A DNA stretch of 64,000 nt, from the NCBI GenBank assembly GCA_963811595.1, contig CAWERW010000012.1, positions 128,837 through 192,836 of the forward strand, in the 5' to 3' direction. Under the pieces are notes generated by a model, which saw only the letters and a program-made list of their open reading frames with translations, did no database searches and was not told where the DNA came from. This DNA comes from DASQFQ01 sp963811595 (lineage in GTDB: Bacteria > Actinomycetota > Thermoleophilia > Solirubrobacterales > Solirubrobacteraceae). Below, piece by piece: positions 46,948-54,653 of this stretch (position 1 is the first letter of the stretch; the number at the start of each line of letters is the position of its first letter). The position numbers and the translations under genes are program-made.

Positions 46948-47711
46948 ACCCCAGCTACGACTTCGCGGGGCAAGTCGCCCTCGTGACCGGCGCCGGCGGC
47001 GGCATGGGGCTCGATACCGCCCGCGCCTTCGCCACCGCGGGCGCCGCGGTCGTGCTCGCCGACGTCAACGAGAGCGCGCTGCGCACCGCCACCGACGAGC
47101 TGACCGCCGCGGGCCACCAGGCGCTCGGCGTCACCTGCGACGTGGCCGACGAAGGCCAGGTCGCCGCCCTCGTGGAGCGCACCGTCGCCGAGTTCGGCCG
47201 GCTCGACATGGCGTTCAACAACGCCGGCATCATGATCCCGCCGTCCGACGCGGCCGACGAGCCGGCCGAGCGCTTCGAGCGCGTCACCGCGATCAACCTC
47301 CGCGGCGTCTGGAACTGCATGAAGCACGAGCTGCGCCAGATGCGCGACCAGGGCAGCGGCGCGATCGTGAACTGCTCCTCGCTCGGCGGCCTCGTCGGCC
47401 TGCCCGGCCGCGCCTCCTACCACGCCACCAAGCACGGCGTCCTCGGCCTCACCAAGAGCGCCGCGCTCGAGTACGCGCCGCGCGGCGTCCAGATCAACGC
47501 CGTCTGCCCGGGCACGATCGAGACACCGATGGTCACCGACATGATCGCGAAGGGCGAGCTCGACCTCGCCGAAGCCGAGGCCAACCAGCCCATCGGCCGC
47601 CTCGGCCGCGGCGACGAGATCGCCGCCGCCGTCCTGTGGCTATGCAGCCCAGGCGCGAGCTTCGTGCACGGGGTCGCACTGCCCGTGGATGGCGGCTACA
47701 CGGCGCGCTGA
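46944..47711 (+). CDS. Short-chain dehydrogenase/reductase (glucose-1-dehydrogenase-like)
   Basis: 255 residues, classical SDR of the FabG/glucose dehydrogenase type: VTGAGGGMGLDTARAFATAG, ADVNE, CDVADE, NNAGIM, NCSSLGGLVGLPGRASYHATKHGVLGL (catalytic Ser-Tyr-Lys) and CPGTIETPMV, then C-terminal FVHGVALPVDGGYTAR. NAD(P) dependent, cytoplasmic. Overlaps the alcohol dehydrogenase stop by 4 nt (ATGA). Confidence 0.93.
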   Translation: MNPSYDFAGQVALVTGAGGGMGLDTARAFATAGAAVVLADVNESALRTATDELTAAGHQALGVTCDVADEGQVAALVERTVAEFGRLDMAFNNAGIMIPPSDAADEPAERFERVTAINLRGVWNCMKHELRQMRDQGSGAIVNCSSLGGLVGLPGRASYHATKHGVLGLTKSAALEYAPRGVQINAVCPGTIETPMVTDMIAKGELDLAEAEANQPIGRLGRGDEIAAAVLWLCSPGASFVHGVALPVDGGYTAR

Positions 47712-47729
47712 AACCGCAACGAGGAGACC

Positions 47730-48272
47730 ATGACGTCGACGAACCGCTCGCTCCGATCACGCCGTCGCCACGCGCTCGTGGTCGCGTTCTTGGCAGCCCT
47801 GACACTCTCCGCTTGCGGCGGCGCAGACGAGGACCAGGGCGCCGACACCCCCGATACGAGCACGCCCGACCCGAACCCGACCTCCGCCCAGGAAGAAGCC
47901 GGCGCCTCGGATGGCACGCCGATCCGGATCACCGTCGGCGACACGCGGCTCACCGGGCGGCTGCACGACAACGCCACGGCACGCGATCTCGCCGCTCAAC
48001 TGCCGCTGACGCTCATCTTCCGCGACCACAACAACGTCGAGAAGACCGCGCCGCTCCCCCGCGAGCTGTCGCGTGACGGCGCCCCCGACGGGCACGATCC
48101 CGCCGCGGGAGACATCGGCTACTGGGCACCCGGTGGCGACTTCGTTCTCTACTACGACAGCGACGCGCCGTACTTCGACGGCATCGTGCCCATCGGCGAA
48201 TTCGACGGCGACATGGAAGCGCTCAAACAGCAAGGCGACCACTTCAGCGTGACCGTCGACCGCACGAGATGA
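47730..48272 (+). CDS. Lipoprotein with cyclophilin-like domain
   Basis: 180 residues. The signal peptide ends in lipobox LSAC (Cys29), then a Thr/Pro/Asp linker. The mature domain (about 65-178, IRITVGDTRLTGRLHDNATA, PAAGDIGYWAPGGDFVLYYD, PIGEFDGDMEAL) is the cyclophilin-like fold found in small secreted or cytosolic bacterial proteins; isomerase activity is not established for this group. A GAGGAG ribosome site precedes the ATG. Last gene of the SDR-ADH-SDR operon. Confidence 0.85.
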   Translation: MTSTNRSLRSRRRHALVVAFLAALTLSACGGADEDQGADTPDTSTPDPNPTSAQEEAGASDGTPIRITVGDTRLTGRLHDNATARDLAAQLPLTLIFRDHNNVEKTAPLPRELSRDGAPDGHDPAAGDIGYWAPGGDFVLYYDSDAPYFDGIVPIGEFDGDMEALKQQGDHFSVTVDRTR

Positions 48273-48660
48273 AGCACCGCCGACGCCAGCATGCCCCTGC
48301 TCCCGTTTGACGCGGTCAGCCGCAGACTCGCCCTCTCCCGGCGCACCTGTCTCGCCTGCCACCCCTCGGCGTGCGCGCCAGCCTTGATTCTCGACACCTA
48401 GATCTGAGGAGCTGACCACCATGTCCATCGTCATCGTCGGAGCGGGCCCGAACCTCGGCGTCCATGCCGCCGGTGCAGCCGACGCACGCGCCGAGCAGCT
48501 CCCCTCGCGCACGCCGGCGGCCTTCAGCGCCTCTCGGACGATGTGTCGCGCGGCGGTGAGCCGGCCACGACCGTCGAGCTCCCAGAGACTTTCGTCGAGC
48601 TGCTCAGCGACGATATCCCCGCTCAGGTCCGCGACCGCGGGTCGAACCTTGTGATCGCCG
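48273..48660 (+). other. Gene-poor stretch with a possible SDR N-terminus remnant
   Basis: About 390 bp without a convincing complete gene. At 48421, after AGGAGCTGACCACC, an ATG opens the peptide MSIVIVGAGPNLG, a typical SDR nucleotide-binding start, but the continuation is Ser/Arg-rich shadow-like sequence that stops at 48654. This looks like a truncated or recombined gene start. Confidence 0.35.
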
Positions 48661-48999
48661 ATGTCGCTCGCCACCCTGATCGAAGCCTGGGGGCTCCGCG
48701 CAAGCCACGCCCGCGAGCACCTCCTCTCACGCGAGGAGATGGCCGACACGTGGTTCCGCGAGGAATACGAGCCGGTCGTCGAGGTGCTACGCGACGCCGA
48801 CGTCGGCGCCGGCACCGAGACCGAGCGCTACCTGCGCTTGGCGATGCTGCGCTTCCTCCTCCTGCACACGCACGAGTGGACCGACGAGGTGATCGAGCGC
48901 CTCCTCGGCGAGGGCCCGCCCCCGAGCCCCGAAGACGACACCATGGTCCACCAGATCCTCACCGAGATGCGCCCGGGCGACGGCGGCGACAAGAGCTGA
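48661..48999 (+). CDS. Acidic helical protein, unknown (possible ParB-like C-terminal fragment)
   Basis: 112 residues: MSLATLIEAWGLRASHAREH, then LLSREEMADTWFREEYEPVV, then a TETERYLRLAMLRFLLLHTHEW segment and an Asp/Pro-rich tail. All-helical and acidic. The pattern of an HLSREEMADTWF helix followed by a TETERYLR helix recalls the C-terminal part of small ParB-like actinobacterial proteins, but this is a weak recollection. No strong ribosome site. It may be the remaining 3' part of a longer gene. Confidence 0.5.
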   Translation: MSLATLIEAWGLRASHAREHLLSREEMADTWFREEYEPVVEVLRDADVGAGTETERYLRLAMLRFLLLHTHEWTDEVIERLLGEGPPPSPEDDTMVHQILTEMRPGDGGDKS

Positions 49000-49024
49000 G
49001 CAAGACCCGACGCGCGCCTCGCCA

Positions 49025-49088
49025 CGTGGCGACATCCGCGGCAACATCCAGATCGTCCATTCCGTCCATTCCGTCCAGAAACGCGGAC
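49025..49088. repeat. 64-bp dispersed repeat, copy A
   Basis: 59 of 64 bases match 54892-54955. It contains GGCAACATCCAGATCGTCC and tandem nonamers GTCCATTCC. It lies in a gene-free part of the island. Confidence 0.8.
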
Positions 49089-49596
49089 ACATCGCACGGT
49101 GTGGACACATACGTTGTCGTCGGCCATCGATTCAGGACCTTCCACCACCGCGACCCACCGGTCAAGCCGGGCGCACCGGAGCCGAGCGGGCAACTGCGAC
49201 GCCGCCGAGCATCTGTGAGATGTCGGGTTGGGATCGCTGCGGATCACGAGCAGGAGCTCAGGTTGAGTGCGCTGCTCGTCGATGCACCGGGCGCCGCCCG
49301 CCGCTCGCTTGCTGGCGGTGCCTGACTATCTGCCGTATCTAAGACACACCACGACGCGCCGGCCGCGCTCGAGGGCGTGGAGACGTGGATGAGCGTCTTC
49401 CGCTGCTGGCTGTGCGGCGTGCCCGAGCCGGCAGCCGAGTCGCGGCCCTGCGGTGGTGGCCCGACGAGGCGGCGCCCGGCCTCGCGCCGGCGATCAGCGA
49501 CTGCGTGATCCCGCGCCTGCGGATCACCGGCCGGCTGCGGCCGTAAGAAACCGGCGCGCGGCCAGTTGAGAGGACATCCAACTCCAAGGAGGACCG
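49089..49596. other. Gene-free stretch upstream of the repeat hydrolase
   Basis: About 500 bp with only short fragments of open frame; nothing looks like a complete protein. Some pieces (for example a WMSVFRCWLCGVPEP-like peptide near 49385) may be remnants. A strong ribosome site (AAGGAGGACCG) lies at the end for the next gene. Confidence 0.5.
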
Positions 49597-51474
49597 ATGT
49601 CCGCCCGCACCACCACTCTCATCCTCGCCGTCCTCGCCGCCTGCCTCGCGCTGGCGACGCCCGCCGGCGCCACGCCCGCCGTGCCGACCTCGGTGTTCGA
49701 CCCCTCGAGTACCAGCTGGCTGTCGCTGCGCAACTACACCAGCGCCGGGTTCGCCGAGCGCTTCAACCAGCTCAAGCGCGATCACATGGTCGTCGACCTC
49801 GAGGTCGACGTCATCGACGGCCAGTACCGCGTCGGCGCCGTATTCCGCAGGAACCCCGACGGTCGCGGCTGGGCGAGCCTCCGCAACCTGACGAGCGCCG
49901 AGTTCCACGAGCGCTGGGAGGACTACCGCGACCGCGACTACCGGCTCGTCGACCAGGAGACCTACGTCCACAACGGCGACCGGCTCTACGCCGGCGTCTG
50001 GGTCGAGAACCGCGAGGTCTTCGGCTGGGCGTCCTACCGCGGCGTCACCTCGGCCGAGTTCTCCGAGCGGTTCGACCAGTACCGCGACCGCGGCTATCTG
50101 CCGATCGACTTCGAGGTCTACGACGTCGGCGGCGAGCTGCGCTACGGCGCGATCTGGGTCGAGAACCGCGAGGCGCTCGCCTGGAAGCTCAAGCGCAACA
50201 TGACCTCGGCGCAGTTCTCCGACACGTTCGACACGTACACCGACCAGGGCCTGCGCAGCCTCGACTTCGAGGCGATCGAGACCGGCAGCGGGCGCCGCTA
50301 CGCCGGCATCTGGGTCGAGAACCGCAGTGGCCGCGGCTGGTACCTGTACCGCGACCTGACGTCCACGCAGTACCGCAATCGCTGGAACCAGATGGCCGAC
50401 AAGGGCTACCGGCTCGACAACTTCGAGAAGTACCCGACGAGCTCTGGCGTGCGCTACGCCGGCATCTGGCGCCAGAACTCGAGCCGCCCGAACTGGCCGC
50501 TGCGCGCCCAGGTCGACGCCCTCGTCAAGGACGAGCGCGACGACCACGACGTGCCCGGTATCAGCGTCGCCATCGCCCACCAGGGCGAGACCGTGTACCT
50601 CGGCGGGGTCGGCGACCAGGACATCGCCGACGGCGTGTGGATGCACAGCGGCTCGGTGAACCGGATCGCGTCGGTGAGCAAGGCCGTCAGCGGCGCGCTG
50701 GCGATGCGGATGTTCGCCAAGCACCCGTCGCTCGACCCGGACGATCCGATCCGCGACTGGCTGCCACAGCTCCCCGACCACCACACCTACACGGTGGGGC
50801 AGGCGATCATGAACCGCAGCTGCCTCGCGCACTACCCCGAGGGCATGTCGACGCAGAACCAGACCAACTACGACAGCTCGCTCGAGGTGCTCGAGGAGTA
50901 CATGGACCAGCCGCTGGTCTGCACGCCGGGCCAGTCGAAGTACAGCAGCTTCGCCCGGAACGCCGACGCGGCGGTCCACGAGGCGCTCGAGGGCAAGTCG
51001 GCCGACCAGATCGCGCTGGACGAGCTCACGCTGCCCTTCGGGCTCAAGACGCTGCGGACCGAGAACCTCGCCGGTTCCCTGCCGGACCGGGCCACGCTCT
51101 ACAACAGCGACAACAGCGAGTACGCCGGCGACGACCTCAGCAACAAGTGGTACGGCGGCGGGTTCGTCTCCTCCGCCCGCGACCTCACCCGCTTCGGCGT
51201 CGGGGTCCTCGACGGCACGATCCTCACCGAAGACCAGCGCGAGGAGATGTGGACGCCGATCGGCGGCTATGCGTACGGCTGGGACGTCGACTCGGCCGAC
51301 AGCGGCGAGCGCTCCGTCCACAAGTCCGGCGGCCAGCCCGGCGCCAAGTCGTTCCTTCAGATCTACCCCGATGATGACATCGTCATCTCGGTCCTGAGCA
51401 ACCGCTGGAAGGGCGGCCACAGCGCCGGCCAGCTGGCCCAGGCCATCGGCGAGCTGATGCTCGACGAGCTGTAG
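49597..51474 (+). CDS. Secreted serine hydrolase with five bacterial tandem repeats and a beta-lactamase-like domain
   Basis: 625 residues. Signal peptide 1-25. Five tandem repeats of about 51 residues (about 42-300), each with W-x-x-x-R-x-x-T-S-A-x-F, a DFE strand and YAGIWVENR, matching the BTRD1 type. A beta-lactamase/penicillin-binding-like domain follows (about 305-620): SxxK in NRIASVSKAVSGALAM, a Tyr in SKYSSFARNAD, and HKSGGQPGAKSF in place of the KTG strand. This two-part layout resembles fungal polyglycine hydrolases, secreted proteases that cut glycine-rich linkers. An extracellular hydrolase on peptides or cell wall is inferred. The nearby sequence around 51475 is a large inverted repeat. 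Confidence 0.85.
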   Translation: MSARTTTLILAVLAACLALATPAGATPAVPTSVFDPSSTSWLSLRNYTSAGFAERFNQLKRDHMVVDLEVDVIDGQYRVGAVFRRNPDGRGWASLRNLTSAEFHERWEDYRDRDYRLVDQETYVHNGDRLYAGVWVENREVFGWASYRGVTSAEFSERFDQYRDRGYLPIDFEVYDVGGELRYGAIWVENREALAWKLKRNMTSAQFSDTFDTYTDQGLRSLDFEAIETGSGRRYAGIWVENRSGRGWYLYRDLTSTQYRNRWNQMADKGYRLDNFEKYPTSSGVRYAGIWRQNSSRPNWPLRAQVDALVKDERDDHDVPGISVAIAHQGETVYLGGVGDQDIADGVWMHSGSVNRIASVSKAVSGALAMRMFAKHPSLDPDDPIRDWLPQLPDHHTYTVGQAIMNRSCLAHYPEGMSTQNQTNYDSSLEVLEEYMDQPLVCTPGQSKYSSFARNADAAVHEALEGKSADQIALDELTLPFGLKTLRTENLAGSLPDRATLYNSDNSEYAGDDLSNKWYGGGFVSSARDLTRFGVGVLDGTILTEDQREEMWTPIGGYAYGWDVDSADSGERSVHKSGGQPGAKSFLQIYPDDDIVISVLSNRWKGGHSAGQLAQAIGELMLDEL

Positions 51475-51543
51475 ATATCAGGGTGCTCTCAGCATCGGTC
51501 CCAGGGATCCCCGATCACTGGGACCGACGCTAAGCGCTGATAT
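51475..51543 (+). terminator. Long imperfect inverted repeat after the hydrolase gene
   Basis: Nested arms: ATATCAG (51475-51481) with CTGATAT (51537-51543), and AGCATCGGTCCCAG (51491-51504) with CTGGGACCGACGCT (51518-51531). It starts right at the stop codon. Probably a large terminator hairpin; no T-run, so a small palindromic mobile element remnant is an alternative. Confidence 0.5.
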
Positions 51544-51602
51544 GGACGTCGGTTTGTCAAGCGGGTAGCACCGGATGCCCGCGGCGGGCGTATCGGCGCA
51601 CG

Positions 51603-51857
51603 ATGACCGACGCTCTCAGGATCTCCGTGACGACTTGGACCTCGACAATCATGCGAATCACGGGTGACGCCGGAGCATTTGAGTGGCCATCAGAGGACAT
51701 TGACGCTCCGCCGGTGCCGCGCGAGACGCTCGAAGCATTGCGGCGATTCCGGGGCGATACAGCCGTGACGACGTACACCGTGATCGGCAATTTGCTCCTC
51801 GACGACTATCCGGTCTCCTTCGGCCCACACGGCGACGAGGTTCGGACGTTGCCATAG
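51603..51857 (+). CDS. Small hypothetical protein (84 aa)
   Basis: 84 residues: two predicted beta-hairpins around a central helix (PRETLEALRRFRGDT), with FEWPSEDIDAPPVP and LLLDDYPVSFGPHGDE. TATCGG lies six bases before the ATG, a leaderless pattern. Base composition is less GC-rich than flanking genes, suggesting foreign origin. No family recognised. Confidence 0.5.
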   Translation: MTDALRISVTTWTSTIMRITGDAGAFEWPSEDIDAPPVPRETLEALRRFRGDTAVTTYTVIGNLLLDDYPVSFGPHGDEVRTLP

Positions 51858-52076
51858 CGACAGCGTTCCGGTGACGCTGGCCTTTTCCGACGAATAGGCG
51901 CGCCGCCCGCGCTCCAGCATTCCATGAAGTGCTGCTTGGCGCGTGACGCAACAGCGGAAGCGGTCGCTGCCGTCGCGATAGCTCCTGCCGCGAAGCGGGA
52001 GCGACGGCCAACTGCGTCGCCCGATATCGCTTTCAGGCGAAGCGCCCCTTCGGGGCGGCGGCGGCATACTTCGGCG

Positions 52077-52340
52077 ATGGCCGAGCGCATCCCCTTGTCG
52101 CTCTCCGCGGTCCGGGAGCTCAAGGACGACTGGCTCGGCTTCGACGACAAGACCCTCGTCGGCACTGCGGCGATCGGCCCGCTCCACACCAAGAACGGCG
52201 GCTCCGGGGGCGGCGCCTCGCGGTCGATGATCTTCCCGGGCGACGTCCAGGTGTTCATCACGCGGAACTCCACTGGCAACCCCGCGGAGCCCGACAGCAC
52301 GGAAATGCTGCGCGCTGCCTGGGAGACCGCGCTGATCTAG
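52077..52340 (+). CDS. Small hypothetical protein (87 aa)
   Basis: 87 residues starting MAERIPLSLSAVRELKDDWL, with a Gly-rich turn (KNGGSGGGASRSM) and FPGDVQVFITRN. CATACT six bases upstream of the ATG supports this start over longer alternatives. Its stop shares CTAG with the convergent sigma factor gene. No family recognised. Confidence 0.5.
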   Translation: MAERIPLSLSAVRELKDDWLGFDDKTLVGTAAIGPLHTKNGGSGGGASRSMIFPGDVQVFITRNSTGNPAEPDSTEMLRAAWETALI

Positions 52341-53971
52341 GGAGAGGGCCGCGTCCGGTCAGCCACCGGCGGACCGGGCGCGGCATCCCCGCCGTCACGC
52401 AGGCGATCGGGTCCGAGCGGCCGCGGCCGCGGCGGCGGACACGGCGAGGCGGGGGGCGTCGAGGGCGAGCACGGCCGCTCGGCGCAGGCGCCGGGGGGCC
52501 GCGGTGGTCCGCCGGGCCGGCACGGCCGGCAGAACGGCGGCAACGGCGCCGAGCCGCCGGGCGCGCACGGCCGCTCCGCGCAGGGCGCGCGACCGGGGCC
52601 TGCCGGGGCGAGCGCGGAGCCCTCGCACGGCGAGACATCGCCGGGCGCGTCGTCGTCCGGCGCGTCCGGATCGTCGTCGACCGGCAGCGGGCTGGCCGGC
52701 ACGTCGGCCGGCCAGGCGGGCGGCGCGTGCTGCCGATCTGGGCGTGCACCCGGTGCGGCCTGGCGCCGGACGGGCGCTCCGGCGTGCAGCTCGCCGGCCG
52801 GGGGGCCGCCATGGAGGCGCGCCGGGGGCTGCTTGACGTGGCGGGACACCACGCGGGTCCGCGGGATGGGCGGTGACGGGTCGGGGTCGGCGGTCGCGGC
52901 CGTGCTTACGGTGACGGCCGCGGGTGACGGCGACGGCGTCCGGGTCGGGGTCGGGGACGGCCACCCGCGGACCTGTGGCGCAACGGGCGCCGCCGGCGCG
53001 GGAGCCTCGGCAGCACCGGCAGGCACGAGGGCCGCCGGGAGCAGCACGAGGACGACCGCGCTGCAGCCTGCTGCCAGCCGCCGCGCCCGCCGCGAGGGCA
53101 TCGGGAGCCGGCTCGAGGCGGCGACGATGTGCTCGGCGGCGTTCGCGATCTCGCCGCGAAGCCACACGGCGGGCACCAGCGGCAGCCACAGCCGGTAGAC
53201 GCCGCCGGCCTCTTCCATCGCCGCCACCCGCGCGGGGCAGACGGAGCAATCGGAGAGGTGCTGCGTGAGCCACGCGGCGTCGCGGTCCAGGGCACCGTCC
53301 TGGCGGAGCGCGAGCAGCGGGAGGGCGCGCTCGCAATCCGGCGAGGCGGAGGCGATCGAGCCGAGCGCGCTGCGCCGCAGGCCGTCACGGAGGCCGATGC
53401 GCGCGCGAGACAGCAGCTGAGCGACCGAGTTGCGGTTCATGCCCATGATCTCGGCGATCTCGTCGTAGGACAGCTCCTCCAGCTCGCGCAGCGCGAGCGC
53501 CTCGCGCTGGCGCGTAGGGAGCGTCGCGTTGGCGGCGCGGATCTGCTCCTGATGCGCCTCGAGCAGCACCTGCCGCTCCGGCCGGTCTGGCTCGGGCTCG
53601 CCCGAGCCCACCGGGACGGCGGCGTCGGGGATCTCGGCGGAGGGGGCCGCGCGGCGCCGGCGGGCGATCGCGTCGTAGCTGGCGTGCCGCGCGGCCCTGA
53701 GCAGATAGGGGCCGAACTGGAGCTCGCGGCCCATCAGGCGCGGCAGGCGCTCGAGCACCCGGAGGAACGTCTCCTGCGTGGCGTCGGCAGCGTCGTCCCG
53801 CGAGCCGGTTATCCGGTAGCAGAGGTTGTACGCGCGCCGCTCGTAGCGGTCGTAGAGCCTCGCGAAGGCGGCGCTGTCACCTTCCGCCGCCCGCTGGGTG
53901 AGCCAGGTCTCGTCATCGGAGAGCTGGGGAGGCTGACCCTCGCGCAGAGGGGTCGCCGTCGTGGGGGGCAC
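52337..53971 (-). CDS. ECF sigma factor fused to zinc-finger anti-sigma domain, membrane helix and Pro-rich tail
   Basis: 544 residues from a GTG start. Sigma region 2 (FARLYDRYERRAYNLCYRITG, DAADATQETFLRVLERLPRL) and region 4 (TLPTRQREALALRELEELSYDEIAEIMGMNRNSVAQLLSRAR) are followed by a zf-HC2-like anti-sigma zinc finger (CERALPLLALRQDGALD, HLSDCSVCPARVA: His-x3-Cys-x2-Cys), a segment of moderate hydrophobicity, and one membrane helix (ARRLAAGCSAVVLVLLPAAL, about 335-355). The last 190 residues are Pro/Ala/Arg/Cys-rich and could be extracytoplasmic; that low-complexity part is less certain and may hide a frameshift. A single-polypeptide membrane-tethered sigma factor is inferred. TACGGT lies seven bases before the GTG. 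Confidence 0.78.
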   Translation of the reverse strand: MPPTTATPLREGQPPQLSDDETWLTQRAAEGDSAAFARLYDRYERRAYNLCYRITGSRDDAADATQETFLRVLERLPRLMGRELQFGPYLLRAARHASYDAIARRRRAAPSAEIPDAAVPVGSGEPEPDRPERQVLLEAHQEQIRAANATLPTRQREALALRELEELSYDEIAEIMGMNRNSVAQLLSRARIGLRDGLRRSALGSIASASPDCERALPLLALRQDGALDRDAAWLTQHLSDCSVCPARVAAMEEAGGVYRLWLPLVPAVWLRGEIANAAEHIVAASSRLPMPSRRARRLAAGCSAVVLVLLPAALVPAGAAEAPAPAAPVAPQVRGWPSPTPTRTPSPSPAAVTVSTAATADPDPSPPIPRTRVVSRHVKQPPARLHGGPPAGELHAGAPVRRQAAPGARPDRQHAPPAWPADVPASPLPVDDDPDAPDDDAPGDVSPCEGSALAPAGPGRAPCAERPCAPGGSAPLPPFCRPCRPGGPPRPPGACAERPCSPSTPPASPCPPPRPRPLGPDRLRDGGDAAPGPPVADRTRPSP

Positions 53972-53976
53972 GACGG

Positions 53977-53990
53977 CGACCGTACGGTCG
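53977..53990. promoter_or_regulatory. 14-bp perfect palindrome at the sigma gene start
   Basis: CGACCGTACGGTCG, 5 bp upstream of the GTG start and covering the TACGGT -10 element. A likely operator. Confidence 0.5.
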
Positions 53991-53997
53991 GTGCAGG

Positions 53998-54022
53998 CGG
54001 GCCGCCAGTGTCCGGCGGCCCG
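53998..54022 (-). terminator. Hairpin between Cys-repeat and sigma genes
   Basis: CGGGCCGCC-N7-GGCGGCCCG, perfect nine-base arms, no T-run. Attenuator or processing hairpin for the leftward pair. Confidence 0.45.
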
Positions 54023-54045
54023 ACTTTCGTGCACCGAGGTTGCCC

Positions 54046-54516
54046 TTACGCCTGCCGAACGGCCGGATCGCCTTCCGGCTTCGACTCCACCGGAGGCGCG
54101 CACTCGATGATGTCGCCCGGGCCGCCGCAGGTCGGCTGGGCCTCGGTCTCGGTGGCGGAGTGCGGGTGCTTCAACGGCGGCCGACACACAACGATCTCGC
54201 CGGGCCCGCCGCAGGTCTCCAGGAGAAAGTCCTCGGCGGCGGAGTGGCGGTGCTCGAGCGGCGGCCGGCAAACCACGATCTCGCCGGGCCCGCCGCAGGT
54301 CTCCAGGAGAAAGTCCTCGGCGGCGGAGTGGCGGTGCTCGAGCGGCGGCCGGCACTCCACGATCTCGTTGGGGCCGCCGCACGTCGGCGAGATGAACGTC
54401 GTGGGGATGCGGTCGGGACCGTCCGCCGCGGCCGGCCCCGCCGCCGCGAGCGCGGCGACGGCCGCCGTTGCGAGCGTCCTGGCGAGGATGCGGTGGGGCT
54501 TGGCAATGCGGGACAT
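54046..54516 (-). CDS. Secreted protein of 28-residue Cys-Gly-Gly-Pro repeats
   Basis: 156 residues; ATG 54516 is preceded by GGGAGG (six bases). A signal peptide ending AAADG is followed by four repeats. Each opens with CGGPGEIVVC (two Cys nine apart) and then RPPLEHRHSAAEDFLLE; the first and last copies are diverged (CGGPNEIVEC, CGGPGDIIEC). The central two units are nearly identical at DNA level. Short extracellular disulfide- or metal-bound modules are plausible (His-rich HRHS). It sits 74 bp upstream of the tethered sigma factor gene on the same strand, so it may be its co-expressed sensor or target. No family recognised. Confidence 0.75.
   Translation of the reverse strand: MSRIAKPHRILARTLATAAVAALAAAGPAAADGPDRIPTTFISPTCGGPNEIVECRPPLEHRHSAAEDFLLETCGGPGEIVVCRPPLEHRHSAAEDFLLETCGGPGEIVVCRPPLKHPHSATETEAQPTCGGPGDIIECAPPVESKPEGDPAVRQA
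54191..54358. repeat. Two 84-bp tandem repeats in the Cys-repeat gene
   Basis: Units 54191-54274 and 54275-54358 are near identical, differing mainly in the last few bases (AAACC versus CTCC region). The period is a multiple of three, so units can expand or contract in frame. Confidence 0.9.
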
Positions 54517-54653
54517 GCGGACCTCCCTCAAGGGGGTGGGGGATGGGATTCCCCTGGACAACTGCGGTCCGCCCGTCGAATTACGGTCGCTCCCCAGAAC
54601 CCTGGGATGCCCGCGCGCAACCGTGCTTCACCGTTCAACGCGTAGCCGGACTG

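Noticed and set aside
48421..48654. Complete short-chain dehydrogenase starting MSIVIVGAGPNLG
   Set aside because: Only the first 13 residues look like an SDR; no NNAG or YxxxK follows, and the frame stops after 77 codons.
49339..51420. 693-residue open frame antisense to the repeat hydrolase
   Set aside because: Its apparent repeats (DLEVDRQIAAVAVLVE-like) are mirror images of the BTRD1 repeats on the plus strand.
51891..52076. Upstream extension of the 87-aa ORF to an ATG at 51924
   Set aside because: The added residues are Arg/Ala-rich shadow sequence; the ATG at 52077 has a well-spaced CATACT element.
54191..54358. Possible CRISPR or VNTR locus
   Set aside because: The repeats are directly abutting, in frame and inside a coding gene with a signal peptide; no spacers. 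No CRISPR array or cas gene is seen anywhere in the window.
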